Assembly: GCA_043780275.1 (NCBI GenBank)
Contig: JAYWCV010000302.1
Span: forward strand, 1 to 31,788
Source of the DNA: MGR-bin208 sp043780275
GTDB taxonomy: Bacteria > Bacteroidota > Bacteroidia > Chitinophagales > Chitinophagaceae
Reading direction: 5' to 3'
Length of the DNA stretch: 31,788 nt
Translations under genes and position numbers: made by a program
Shown: positions 17,022-25,273 of the stretch, in pieces
How the letters are laid out: every line of letters starts with the position of its first letter
Position numbering within the stretch: the stretch's first letter is position 1
Notes under the pieces: generated by a model
What the model was told of the DNA's origin: nothing
Database searches by the model: none
Seen by the model: only the letters and a program-made list of their open reading frames with translations

Positions 17022-17849
17022 ATGTTATTCTTTAAAACCAACAAAGGCCATTGGTGGCTTAATTTTCTTTTTAGTTTTTTTGCGGCAGCAGTTATTGCCG
17101 GGGCTTTGTTCAAAATTCGTCACTGGCCATATGCCGATGAAATGATCACAATTGGACTTCTTTGCGAGGTAATGGTATTTTTAATTATGGCATTTGTTGT
17201 ACCTCCTCAACCCGAGTATTATTGGGAGCGTTATTTCCCTAATTTGAATGTACATCCTGACGAGGAAATTGCATTGACTGGTAAATACCAAGCAACTCCT
17301 TTAGCTAATATGGGTGGATCAGACGGAAACTCCGCCTTACAAAAATTGGATGACATGTTGTTGGACGCAGATATTACACCTGTTAATTTGGGTAAATTAA
17401 GTGAGAGTTTTAAGAAGTTTGGTACAACCGTTGAAAATATAAGTGATGTGTCAGATGTGGTTGCAGCAACAAGTGAGTACTCGACAAAAACAAGAGAAGC
17501 ATCTGTAGCTTTAGAAAATATGAAAGAAGCATATTCTAACGCTGCAAACAGTGTGCAAAATTTTAATACGGCAGCTGAAGGAACAAAAGTGTTTCATGAG
17601 CAAGTACAAAATTTAACCAGGAATCTTTCTTCATTGAATACCATTTATGAATTGGAATTACAGGATACGAATAATCATTTGAAGGCAATGAATCAGTTTT
17701 ATTCTAATTTAACACAAGCCTCACAGGTCATGCAGGGTAGTGTTGAAGATGCTAAAAAAGCACATGATCAGATTTCATTATTAGCCAATAACCTGGGTAA
17801 ATTGAACCAGGTATATGGCAATATGATTAGTGCCATGCAGGGACGATAA
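17022..17849 (+). CDS. gldL: GldL, inner-membrane motor subunit of the type IX secretion system
   Basis: The 275-residue protein has two N-terminal transmembrane helices (WWLNFLFSFFAAAVIAGALF and MITIGLLCEVMVFLIMAFVV) linked by KIRHWPYADE. The second helix carries a buried glutamate at residue 49, the position reported as the essential protonatable residue of Flavobacterium GldL. The C-terminal 190 residues form long helical coiled-coil-like segments in the cytoplasm (for example VALENMKEAYSNAANSVQNF). GldL and GldM form an asymmetric ion-driven motor that powers protein export and gliding. An AAAAGGACC stretch shortly before ATG is one of the few purine-rich sites in the window that could resemble a ribosome binding site. 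The 77-base gap to gldK holds no clear terminator. Confidence 0.96.
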   Translation: MLFFKTNKGHWWLNFLFSFFAAAVIAGALFKIRHWPYADEMITIGLLCEVMVFLIMAFVVPPQPEYYWERYFPNLNVHPDEEIALTGKYQATPLANMGGSDGNSALQKLDDMLLDADITPVNLGKLSESFKKFGTTVENISDVSDVVAATSEYSTKTREASVALENMKEAYSNAANSVQNFNTAAEGTKVFHEQVQNLTRNLSSLNTIYELELQDTNNHLKAMNQFYSNLTQASQVMQGSVEDAKKAHDQISLLANNLGKLNQVYGNMISAMQGR

Positions 17850-17860
17850 AACTAGCTCAG

Positions 17861-17887
17861 TTCATTTGAATAGTTTAATAAAATGAA
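17861..17887 (+). other. Small intercistronic hairpin between gldL and gldM
   Basis: TTCATTT (17861-17867) can pair with AAATGAA (17881-17887) around a 13-base loop. No T-run follows, so it is not a terminator. It may affect mRNA stability or mean nothing. Confidence 0.25.
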
Positions 17888-17937
17888 TGAGATGATTAAC
17901 AAGAAAATTTTACTAACAGAAGAAAATCCAATTTAAA

Positions 17938-19464
17938 ATGGCGTTACCTAAGGAACCCCGGCAAAAGATGATCAATATGATGTATTTGGTGCTTACAGCG
18001 ATGTTAGCAATGAATGTGTCTGCTGAAATATTGAATGCCTTCAAAACGGTGAATAGCAGCTTGGAGAATTCAAATACAACGGTTAATAAATCTACTGAAA
18101 CAATAATGACCTCTCTCAAAGCAAAAATGAGTGAGCCTACAACAGCAGAAAAAGCCGGTATCTGGTATCCCAAAGCAGAACAGGTACAAAATCATACAAA
18201 CGAACTATTTAATTATATAAAAAGTTTAAAGGACCAGATTTTAAAAGAATCGGGATATGATCCTGCAAAAGGAAAGCTAGATTATAAAGAAGATAATTTG
18301 GATGTGGCAACACGAATTTTAGTAGAGAAAGGAGCCGGAAAAGAATTATTAAAAAGACTTACTGTATATGAGGCAAAAGTGATAGCTGTTGATTCTGCTG
18401 TTGCCAAAGAGTTCAGGAATAATCTTCCTATAGATTTGACCATGCCTAAAACCCAGAATAAGGGGAACAAGACTTGGGAAGCAGCTTACTTTAGAATGGT
18501 TCCTACAGTAGCCGCTTTAACTATATTAAGTAAGTTCCAGAACGATCTGAAAACTTCTGAAAATAAAATTATTGCATATTGCCATAATAAAGTAGGCGAA
18601 GTGGCTGTTCGGTTTGATACATATTCGGCAATTGTTGGACAAAGCTCAAGCTACTTAATGCCGGGAGAAGAATTGGAAATTACGGCAGGTGTTGGAGCGT
18701 TTAGTAAAACTGCACAACCAATTGTTACCATTGGCGGCGCCAATGTATCAATAGGACCTGATGGTGCTGCACATTGGAAAACAACGGTCAATGCAATGGG
18801 TGCAAATTCGTTGAATGTAAATGTAACCTATACCGACCAAGATGGAATGAAACAAACTATTTCTAAACAAATTGATTATACAGTAGGACAGGCAAATGCT
18901 TCAATAGCTTTGGATAAAATGAATGTATTATATATCGGTGTTGATAATCCGATTACAATAGCAGCCAGTGGAGGTGCAGAACAAATACAAACCAGTATTA
19001 CCGGTGGAGGTGGCTCTATTTCAGGAACTAGAGGCAAATACATTGCAAGAGTAAATTCAATCACTGATGATTGCAGGGTTAGTGTAAGTATTAACGGTAA
19101 AGTAGTAGGTGCATCTCAATTCAGAGTACGTACTATTCCAACGCCGGTTGCTACTGTGGGTGGTTTCTCAAGTGGTGATAATGTTCCTGCGGGAGCATTC
19201 AGGGCACAATCCGGTGTAGGAGCGTATATAAAAGATTTTCCATTTGAATTGAAATACGCTGTTACAGGTTTTACTTTAACGGCTGATACAGATGATGGCG
19301 ATATTGAAGAAGCAGCTTGTACGGGTAATACATGGAGTCCAAAAGCACAAACGATGTTACGCAATATGAAAGCAGGGCGTTTAGTAACGATAGATAATAT
19401 CCGTGCTGTTGGACCGGATGGAACAAGCAGAAAACTACCGTCATTGGTTTATTACATAAAATAA
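17938..19464 (+). CDS. gldM: GldM, periplasmic shaft subunit of the type IX secretion motor
   Basis: The 508-residue protein starts with MALPKEPRQKMINMMYLVLT, followed by LTAMLAMNVSAEILNAF. This is the highly conserved short cytoplasmic tail plus single membrane helix of GldM/PorM. The rest is periplasmic: a helical first domain (about residues 40-220) and then several beta-rich domains (VGQSSSYLMPGEELEITAGVGAF, GADGAAHWKTTVNA-like, VGQANASIALDKMNVLYIGVDNP and a final GFTLTADTDDGDIEEA domain). GldM dimers cross the GldL pentamer and transmit motor rotation to the GldK/GldN ring. The length agrees with known GldM proteins. Its stop is followed immediately by a three-codon mini-ORF and then gldN. 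Confidence 0.96.
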   Translation: MALPKEPRQKMINMMYLVLTAMLAMNVSAEILNAFKTVNSSLENSNTTVNKSTETIMTSLKAKMSEPTTAEKAGIWYPKAEQVQNHTNELFNYIKSLKDQILKESGYDPAKGKLDYKEDNLDVATRILVEKGAGKELLKRLTVYEAKVIAVDSAVAKEFRNNLPIDLTMPKTQNKGNKTWEAAYFRMVPTVAALTILSKFQNDLKTSENKIIAYCHNKVGEVAVRFDTYSAIVGQSSSYLMPGEELEITAGVGAFSKTAQPIVTIGGANVSIGPDGAAHWKTTVNAMGANSLNVNVTYTDQDGMKQTISKQIDYTVGQANASIALDKMNVLYIGVDNPITIAASGGAEQIQTSITGGGGSISGTRGKYIARVNSITDDCRVSVSINGKVVGASQFRVRTIPTPVATVGGFSSGDNVPAGAFRAQSGVGAYIKDFPFELKYAVTGFTLTADTDDGDIEEAACTGNTWSPKAQTMLRNMKAGRLVTIDNIRAVGPDGTSRKLPSLVYYIK

Positions 19465-19474
19465 ATGTGTTGAC

Positions 19475-20524
19475 ATGAAAATGAATAGTATTAAATCTGG
19501 ATTATTGCTTTTGTTAATCTTTTGTTTTGCAGATGCTGTATTTGCTCAGCGAACAAGAAGAACTACACAAGCTAATCAGCAACAGCCACAGACTCAGCCA
19601 CAGACTCAGCCACAGACTCAGCCACAGACTCAGCCTCAGCAACAGACAAACGTAAATCAATTACCTGCGGGTTTCAATCCTTATGGAAATATTCCAATCA
19701 GGGTGGATACCAGTGGTATGATTGATAATGCCATAAAAAAATCTTTACGACCGGATAATGCATTTGAGAAATTCGGATCAAGTAGCCGTACACCTCTTGC
19801 ATATGAGCATCTACGTTGGGATGATGCGTTTTTTACAGAGAAAGTTTGGCGGGAATTGGATTTAAGAGAAAAAATGAATCAAACTTTTCGTTATCAATCA
19901 GATGAGGATAATGGTAGCCAGATATTCATTAACATGGTTCTGAATGTAGTAAAAACCGGTGATGTAACTGCTTTCGCAGATGATCGTTTTACTACCCCTT
20001 TATCATTAACTGAAATTGAGCAAATGACTGTTGGATCTGCAGACACTGTCGGTAGAACCGATGTGAATGATCCAAGTAAGATTGTAGAATATGTAGTAAC
20101 CAGGGCTAGTTTTGATCCGGGTTCGGTGAATAAGTTTCGGATAAAAGAAGAATGGATTTTTGATAAAGAATCTAGCAGAATGATTGTTAGGATACTTGGT
20201 ATTGCACCATTAAAAACAGTGTATTTGCCAAATGGACAGGAAAGAGGAACGTCAGTTATGTTTTGGGTTTATTACCCAGATCTTCGGCCATTACTTGCTT
20301 CCAATGAAGTGTATAACCCGAAAAATATGGGCGTTTACCGAATGACTTGGGAAGAATTGTTTGAAAGCAGGATGTTCAGTAGTTATATTGTAAAGTCTAC
20401 GTTGGATAATCCATCCAACAAACTGATCAGAGGATTGGTAAAAGATCCGATTCTTGCTTTGCTGGAAGGTGAAAATATTAAAGATAAAATTTTTAATTTC
20501 GAACAGAATCTTTGGTCATACTAA
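19475..20524 (+). CDS. gldN: GldN, periplasmic ring partner of GldK in type IX secretion
   Basis: The 349-residue protein has a signal peptide (MKMNSIKSGLLLLLIFCFADAVFA, then Q). A Gln/Thr/Pro-rich linker follows (about residues 27-60), encoded partly by a 12-bp tandem repeat. The conserved GldN/PorN domain comes next: NPYGNIPIRVDTSGMIDNA, LAYEHLRWDDAFFTEKVWRELDLREKMN, DDRFTTPLSLTEIEQM, RIKEEWIFDKESSRM, RILGIAPLK, MFWVYYPDLRPLLA and TWEELFESRMFSSYI. It binds GldK to make the periplasmic ring of the T9SS. ATG 19475 and an in-frame ATG two codons later are both possible starts. It is the last gene of the operon and is followed by three hairpins. Confidence 0.96.
   Translation: MKMNSIKSGLLLLLIFCFADAVFAQRTRRTTQANQQQPQTQPQTQPQTQPQTQPQQQTNVNQLPAGFNPYGNIPIRVDTSGMIDNAIKKSLRPDNAFEKFGSSSRTPLAYEHLRWDDAFFTEKVWRELDLREKMNQTFRYQSDEDNGSQIFINMVLNVVKTGDVTAFADDRFTTPLSLTEIEQMTVGSADTVGRTDVNDPSKIVEYVVTRASFDPGSVNKFRIKEEWIFDKESSRMIVRILGIAPLKTVYLPNGQERGTSVMFWVYYPDLRPLLASNEVYNPKNMGVYRMTWEELFESRMFSSYIVKSTLDNPSNKLIRGLVKDPILALLEGENIKDKIFNFEQNLWSY
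19586..19633 (+). repeat. Four perfect 12-bp tandem repeats in gldN
   Basis: The unit CCACAGACTCAG occurs four times without a mismatch and is followed by a degenerate CCTCAGCAACAG. It encodes (PQTQ)4 in the linker after the signal peptide. Because the unit is 12 bases, gain or loss of copies keeps the frame. Confidence 0.9.
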
Positions 20525-20531
20525 TTTATTA

Positions 20532-20572
20532 AACGGTCATGTCTTTGCTTTTTTTAGATAAGCATGACCGTT
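20532..20572. terminator. Hairpin after gldN
   Basis: Perfect 10-bp stem AACGGTCATG (20532-20541) / CATGACCGTT (20563-20572) with a T-rich 21-base loop. It lies 8 bases after the gldN stop. No U-tract follows the stem, so it may mainly protect the 3' end. Confidence 0.55.
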
Positions 20573-20611
20573 ATAGTAAATGTAAAATATATTTCCATAA
20601 AATAATTTGTA

Positions 20612-20641
20612 GTAGTTGGTTTATCGAATAAATTAAACTAC
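20612..20641 (+). terminator. Second hairpin in the gldN-uvrC spacer
   Basis: GTAGTTGGTTTAT (20612-20624) pairs with the segment 20628-20641 around a CGA loop, with one bulge and two G-T pairs. TTTT follows. It is a weaker terminator candidate for the gld operon. Confidence 0.4.
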
Positions 20642-20680
20642 TTTTACCTTGGTTTTTCATAGGATATTGGATTTTAAAAC

Positions 20681-20716
20681 GGGGCTGGATTTCTATCCGG
20701 GCCCCATTATTTTTTA
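20681..20716. terminator. Likely bidirectional terminator between gldN and uvrC
   Basis: GGGGCTGGAT (20681-20690) pairs with ATCCGGGCCCC (20695-20705), with one bulge and a TTCT loop. On the plus strand a T-rich tract follows (ATTATTTTTT). On the minus strand CGTTTTAAAA follows. It suits both gldN and the convergent uvrC. Confidence 0.75.
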
Positions 20717-20730
20717 TAGCACGTCTGATC

Positions 20731-22533
20731 TTATTTACTCTCGAAATATGTAAAAACCAACCGGGCTTTTGTTTTCCCAATCACTACTTCAAGTTCTTTC
20801 AGTGTTGCCTTTTTTATTTTATTTACCGATCTGAATGTAGAGAGCAAATCTGTTGCAATTATTTTTCCAATGCCATGAATATTTTCCAATTCATTTTTAA
20901 ATGTTCCTTTACTTCTTTTATTTCGATGAAAGTTGATGACGAACCGATGAACTTCATCCCGTACTGATCTGATTAGTTTCAATGCATGACTGTTAAAATC
21001 GAGATGCCTGGCTTCTTTATCTCCCGGAAAAAAAACTTCTTCTATGTTTTTTGCTAAACCTATAATAGTGGTCTTACCCATGGCATCTAATTCCTGAAGA
21101 GCTTCTATAGCAGCATTTAATTGCCCTTTGCCGCCATCAATAATGATCAATTGGGGAAATGCTCCATTCTCCCTGATTAATTTTTTATAACGCCTGTAAA
21201 CAGCTTCTTTCATAGAGGCAAAATCATTTATTCCCTTAACTGTTTTAATATCAAATAAACGATAGTCTTTCTTATAGGGTTCGCCATTTTTGAAACACAC
21301 CATCGCCGAAACAGGATAACTGCCTTGAAAATTAGAGTTGTCAAAACATTCGATATGCGTTGGGATGCTGGGTAACTGAAGTTGATCCTGCATTTCAATC
21401 AATACCTGTGTTTTTGTAATGTTTCCTACACCGGAATGAAGTTTTTCGTTTAAACTTTTTGCTTTCATGAAATAGTTTGCATTTTTTACGGATAATTCGA
21501 GGAGCTTTTTTTTATGACCTGCTTTTGGTACAGTAACAATGATATTACTATCAGGGTAGTCAATCTTACAGGGTACAATAATTTCATGGGCTGTACTATT
21601 GAATTTATTTCGAATTTGTGCTATAGAAAAAAGTAGGATCTCTTCAGGGGTTTCATGCAAATTTGTTTCATATTTTATAGTATGTGTTTGAACAATAGTT
21701 CCATTCCTGGTCATCAGGTAATTAACATAACCTGATTCTCCGGAAAGAAGAATCGAAAAAACATCTACATCGCCAAGCTTCGTACTTACAATGACTGATT
21801 TTGCCTGATAGTTTTCCAGGAACGCAATCTTTTTTTTAAGAAGGTCTGCTTCTTCAAAATTCAACTCCTTTATTTTTAATTTTATTTCTTTCTTAAAATG
21901 AATAATCACTTCTGAAAGATTTCCTTTTAAAATATTTTTTAACTGACCGATCCCGGATGCATAATCTTCCTTGCTTTGAAGCCCTTCACAAGGACCCTTG
22001 CAATTTCCGAGATGATACTCCAGGCAAACTTTAAATTTCTTTTTTTCAATATTTTTATCAGTTAGATTTAAGGTGCAATTACGTAAAGGAATAGTTAGTT
22101 TAATGAATTCTAGCAACTCTTTAATTCGGGAAACAGAAGTATAAGGCCCAAGATGTTCAGATCCATCATGGAGTTTTTTCCGGCTGAAGAAAACTCGTGG
22201 AAAAGGTTCTTTTTTTATAATAATGAAAGGGTATGATTTGTCATCTTTTAAAAGGATATTATATCGCGGCTGGTATTCTTTGATTAACGCATTTTCTAAA
22301 AGAAAAGCGTCTTGTTCGGTATCTACAATTGAAAATTCTATGCGGTTAATCCTTCTTACGAGTTCAACTGTTTTATAGCTTGCCAGTGTTTTTAAAAAAT
22401 AAGAAGAAACCCTTTTTTTTATATTCTTTGCTTTGCCTACATAAATCAGTTCATTCTGTTCATCAAAATATTTATAGATACCCGGCTCTATTGGCAAAGA
22501 CTTTACAATATTCTTGAAATGTTCAGTCGTCAT
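20731..22533 (-). CDS. uvrC: UvrABC excinuclease subunit C
   Basis: UvrC makes both incisions around DNA lesions after UvrA/UvrB recognition. The 600-residue protein has the N-terminal GIY-YIG nuclease domain (PGIYKYFDEQNELIYVGKAKNIKKRV, residues 17-42). A cysteine-containing region follows (LEYHLGNCKGPCEG), then a UVR motif for UvrB contact (LNFEEADLLKKKIAFLENY). The RNase-H-like C-terminal nuclease has HIECFDNSNFQGSYPVSAMV, IIDGGKGQLNAAIEAL and RDEVHRFVINFHR. C-terminal helix-hairpin-helix motifs complete the set (ENIHGIGKIIATDLLSTF). All parts are present at normal length. ATG 22533 gives the expected N-terminus. A small lipoprotein gene lies 30 bases upstream on the same strand. Confidence 0.97.
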   Translation of the reverse strand: MTTEHFKNIVKSLPIEPGIYKYFDEQNELIYVGKAKNIKKRVSSYFLKTLASYKTVELVRRINRIEFSIVDTEQDAFLLENALIKEYQPRYNILLKDDKSYPFIIIKKEPFPRVFFSRKKLHDGSEHLGPYTSVSRIKELLEFIKLTIPLRNCTLNLTDKNIEKKKFKVCLEYHLGNCKGPCEGLQSKEDYASGIGQLKNILKGNLSEVIIHFKKEIKLKIKELNFEEADLLKKKIAFLENYQAKSVIVSTKLGDVDVFSILLSGESGYVNYLMTRNGTIVQTHTIKYETNLHETPEEILLFSIAQIRNKFNSTAHEIIVPCKIDYPDSNIIVTVPKAGHKKKLLELSVKNANYFMKAKSLNEKLHSGVGNITKTQVLIEMQDQLQLPSIPTHIECFDNSNFQGSYPVSAMVCFKNGEPYKKDYRLFDIKTVKGINDFASMKEAVYRRYKKLIRENGAFPQLIIIDGGKGQLNAAIEALQELDAMGKTTIIGLAKNIEEVFFPGDKEARHLDFNSHALKLIRSVRDEVHRFVINFHRNKRSKGTFKNELENIHGIGKIIATDLLSTFRSVNKIKKATLKELEVVIGKTKARLVFTYFESK

Positions 22534-22563
22534 ATTCAGAAAGAAAATAAGCGAATAAAATAA

Positions 22564-23139
22564 TTAATCTTCTTTATTGTTCCATACAACTTTAGTAATG
22601 ATTGTTTTTTCAGGTTTATTTTCTTCCTGAATAATTTTTACTACCTGAAAACTTTTATCAACCTGCCACAATAAGTTTTTATTTATTACAGCAGCTTTAT
22701 CTGTCATACCCGAGGAAATGATAATATTACTTACCTTATCTCCACCTGCATCCGGAATGATCACCACATCTAATTTTTGTATTTCAAGTCCTTCTTTTAG
22801 TGCTGTATAAGTAAAAACTACTCTGTTCAAACTTTGGTCAAACATTTTTTCTTCTTTGTATGACTTGCTTAATTTTTTATCACTGATGTCTGGTAGTTTC
22901 AGAAAATCAATGGCCAGGTTTCTGAATTCTTCCCTGTTTACAAAGCTTGTATCCGTCTTGCCATCCATGATTACAATCTTAATGATATTGTAAAATGAGC
23001 TATCTACATGAGTTACCTGGCTTTTAATAAATGAAATGGCAGGAAAAAACTTGCCGGATACATTTTTATCTTTTTGATTGCACGAACAGAATGTTAAAAG
23101 ACAAAATATCGATAGTATAAGTAATCTGAAATAATTCAT
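22564..23139 (-). CDS. Small lipoprotein of unknown function
   Basis: I do not recognise a characterised family. The 191-residue protein has a hydrophobic leader (MNYFRLLILSIFCLLTF) ending in CSC. Cys20 is the likelier lipidated residue because Ser precedes it, but Cys18 is possible. The mature part alternates beta-strand-like stretches (VDSSFYNIIKIVIMDG, RVVFTYTALKEGLEIQKLDVVIIP, LLWQVDKSFQVVKIIQEEN), suggesting a small periplasmic beta domain. The minus strand carries TAATTTTA just before its ATG, one base off the TAnnTTTG box, so it may start the transcript that also includes uvrC. Its job in relation to DNA repair is unclear, and the pairing may simply be positional. Confidence 0.75.
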   Translation of the reverse strand: MNYFRLLILSIFCLLTFCSCNQKDKNVSGKFFPAISFIKSQVTHVDSSFYNIIKIVIMDGKTDTSFVNREEFRNLAIDFLKLPDISDKKLSKSYKEEKMFDQSLNRVVFTYTALKEGLEIQKLDVVIIPDAGGDKVSNIIISSGMTDKAAVINKNLLWQVDKSFQVVKIIQEENKPEKTIITKVVWNNKED

Positions 23140-23167
23140 CCGGTAAAATTAATTAAAAGCATTTTGG

Positions 23168-23202
23168 TAAAAAGAAAAACCCCGGTCGAATTTAAACCAG
23201 GG
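23168..23202 (-). terminator. Terminator of the sigma factor/beta-barrel operon
   Basis: On the minus strand CCCTGGT pairs with ACCGGGG (one G-T pair, 9-base loop), followed by TTTTTCTTTTT. It lies 25 bases after the stop of the beta-barrel gene. Confidence 0.8.
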
Positions 23203-23227
23203 CGATATTATTTAATAGATAGATGAA

Positions 23228-24568
23228 TTATCTGTTTAAAGATGCAGCAATTTTGAAACCATAATTGAACAGGTTTTCTTTTACAGGATATTTATCAACA
23301 TAACTAGATAATAACTGATACCGAACCTGTGGACCTATCTGCCAATTTAGTTTTCCGGTTGAATAAGAAACAAAAGGTTGAATGCTTGTATTTGCATTTA
23401 CCCTGCGAACCAACCACGGCACTTCCGTATAATTCTTGTAATCAACAGACAATAAATAAACCCTGTCTTTTATTAGTAAGCTTGGTTGTACTGTACCGGC
23501 AATACCAAATTGAACATTTTTGGTTTTAGCAAAAAGATATTCGATTCCTATTGGTGCTGAAATCTGGAAATAAAAATTATGTAAGTTGTCAGGATTGTAA
23601 CCATTTAGATTATTTCTGTAATTACTCATCATGGACATGCTGTCAACACGGGTTCCCCGGTTTAGCGCATATGTTGCTATATCACCTGCTGTATTGAATG
23701 CTTTGATGGAATATCTGCTGATATTCAATTGTAGTCCGGCTCTGAGGTTTAATTTCTTTGAAATTGGAATGATGGCAGCCAGGCCAAACTCGGCCCCTAG
23801 TTCCGGGGTATGATTTGCATAATCATTCACATTAAAAAAGATCGTATTCGGATTAGTAATACTTAATAATGAATTGGCGCCATTAAGGATGTATGATTTA
23901 TTTTCGGACAACTTTCGGGATGTAATAGTTGGCGTGAAATAAAACTGGAAAGAGGTTTTGTTTTTCTTTTTAGCAACCGTTAAATTACTGATAGCATTTT
24001 CAACAGCTTCGGGCATTGCAAGAGGTAATTCATTTATCCGGGAAACAGTTTCAGAAACAGATAAATTTTCATCAATCAAATTATTCAACCCTGACTCATC
24101 TTCCTTAAAAATTTGAGTGTTCTCCATTTCACTGTTTTCTTTTTGTAAATCAACAGCAGTAAGATCTCCAGAAAATACAGGATCTGTATTGCCGTTCATT
24201 TCAGGCTGCAAAACCATTTCATCTATAACTACAGGTAAGTAAACGGTGTTTATTGAATTGGGAGGAGTTGTTTTATTCATTGAAGAAACTACCCAAGTTT
24301 TGAATGACGTTTTGAACAAATCAACAGGCATTTTTAATTCTGTTTGAGTTGTATTTACTATATCATTTTTATCATTGCTTAATAAGAAGACAGAAAAACT
24401 ACCCAGAGAAAGCATTAATAAAGTGAAACTAAAACCAAGAATACGGCTACCGAAATGTAAATTGGAAGATACATTATCCCATACATTATCTGATGGGTAC
24501 ATCTTATATTGCTCAACGTTTTCTTTTAAAAACCGTTCAAATTCATTATCGTAAAATTCATTCATCAT
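23228..24568 (-). CDS. Membrane-anchored beta-barrel-like protein paired with an ECF sigma factor
   Basis: This 446-residue protein has three visible parts. Residues 1-38 are polar and include YPSDNVWDNV, a motif found at the N-terminus of Bacteroidota proteins encoded next to ECF sigma factors. Residues about 41-63 form one hydrophobic helix (ILGFSFTLLMLSLGSFSVFLL). An acidic, low-complexity linker leads to a C-terminal region from about residue 205. Its alternating aromatic strands look like an outer-membrane PorT-type barrel (FQFYFTPTITSRKLSENK, ELGAEFGLAAIIPISKKLNL, QIGPQVRYQLLSSYV). There is no cleavable signal peptide. It starts 29 bases after the sigma gene and is probably co-transcribed. 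It may act as an anti-sigma-like partner, but no function is established. Confidence 0.8.
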   Translation of the reverse strand: MMNEFYDNEFERFLKENVEQYKMYPSDNVWDNVSSNLHFGSRILGFSFTLLMLSLGSFSVFLLSNDKNDIVNTTQTELKMPVDLFKTSFKTWVVSSMNKTTPPNSINTVYLPVVIDEMVLQPEMNGNTDPVFSGDLTAVDLQKENSEMENTQIFKEDESGLNNLIDENLSVSETVSRINELPLAMPEAVENAISNLTVAKKKNKTSFQFYFTPTITSRKLSENKSYILNGANSLLSITNPNTIFFNVNDYANHTPELGAEFGLAAIIPISKKLNLRAGLQLNISRYSIKAFNTAGDIATYALNRGTRVDSMSMMSNYRNNLNGYNPDNLHNFYFQISAPIGIEYLFAKTKNVQFGIAGTVQPSLLIKDRVYLLSVDYKNYTEVPWLVRRVNANTSIQPFVSYSTGKLNWQIGPQVRYQLLSSYVDKYPVKENLFNYGFKIAASLNR

Positions 24569-24597
24569 ATCCTGACTAAAGAGGTGAAACGGATTAA

Positions 24598-25179
24598 TTA
24601 TAATTTAAGTGCAGAAACCGTTTTGCCTGTTTTTTGCGCTGTTTTTTGAATAATGTTTCTCTTTATTAATATTCCTTCAAGCATTGCCTTTGCCCTGGTG
24701 TACTGACTTCGGCTGGTGCTTTCTTCTATTTCCAGCATTTGCGAAATTTCTCTGTGCGAATATCCTTCTATGGCAAATAAGTTTAAAACCGTTCGATAGC
24801 CCAGCGGTAATATCCGTATGCATTCAATAATCTGTTTTGCCTGAATAATTGCAGGAATACTTTCCTTTCTAACATAAAGTCCTGTCGCATGTATAATGTC
24901 CACATTCTCATTAAACTTTTTATTCTTTTTAAGAATATTAATACAAGTATGAACAATGATACGTCTGATCCAACCTTCAAATGCACCTCGGTGTTCAAAA
25001 CTGTGCATTTGCGAAAACACTTTAATAAATCCTTCCTGCAACATATCTTCTGCATCTTCCCTGTTGTGTGCATACCGATAACATACTGCCAGCATTTTGG
25101 GACTATACTTTGTGTAAAGTTCCTTTTGTGCTACTGAATCGTTATTCAAACATCCTTTTATGAGGGCTTCCTCGGTCAT
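24598..25179 (-). CDS. ECF-family RNA polymerase sigma factor
   Basis: The 193-residue length is typical of ECF sigma factors. Region 2 is visible as YSPKMLAVCYRYAHNREDAEDMLQEGFIKVF (binding to core polymerase and the -10 element), ending in FEGWIRRIIVHTCINILKK. Region 4 is LPLGYRTVLNLFAIEGYSHREISQMLEIEESTSRSQYTRAKAML, a helix-turn-helix that contacts -35. Region 3 is absent, as expected. A basic C-terminal tail of about 20 residues follows (KTAQKTGKTVSALKL). Partner and target genes are unknown. The beta-barrel-like protein directly downstream is the natural candidate regulator, and the gld (T9SS) operon lies 4 kb away. The 170-base upstream gap holds repeated short motifs. Confidence 0.93.
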   Translation of the reverse strand: MTEEALIKGCLNNDSVAQKELYTKYSPKMLAVCYRYAHNREDAEDMLQEGFIKVFSQMHSFEHRGAFEGWIRRIIVHTCINILKKNKKFNENVDIIHATGLYVRKESIPAIIQAKQIIECIRILPLGYRTVLNLFAIEGYSHREISQMLEIEESTSRSQYTRAKAMLEGILIKRNIIQKTAQKTGKTVSALKL

Positions 25180-25273
25180 ACTTAACTTTAGGTTGCCTGT
25201 AAGTTAGACAATTATTTAAAAGAAATGCTGCGTTTAATTATTAAAAATATTTATAAAGATTAACGATATTTTG

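Noticed and set aside
19586..19633. Tandem repeat as a possible CRISPR array
   Set aside because: The units are 12 bases, adjacent without spacers, and in frame within gldN.
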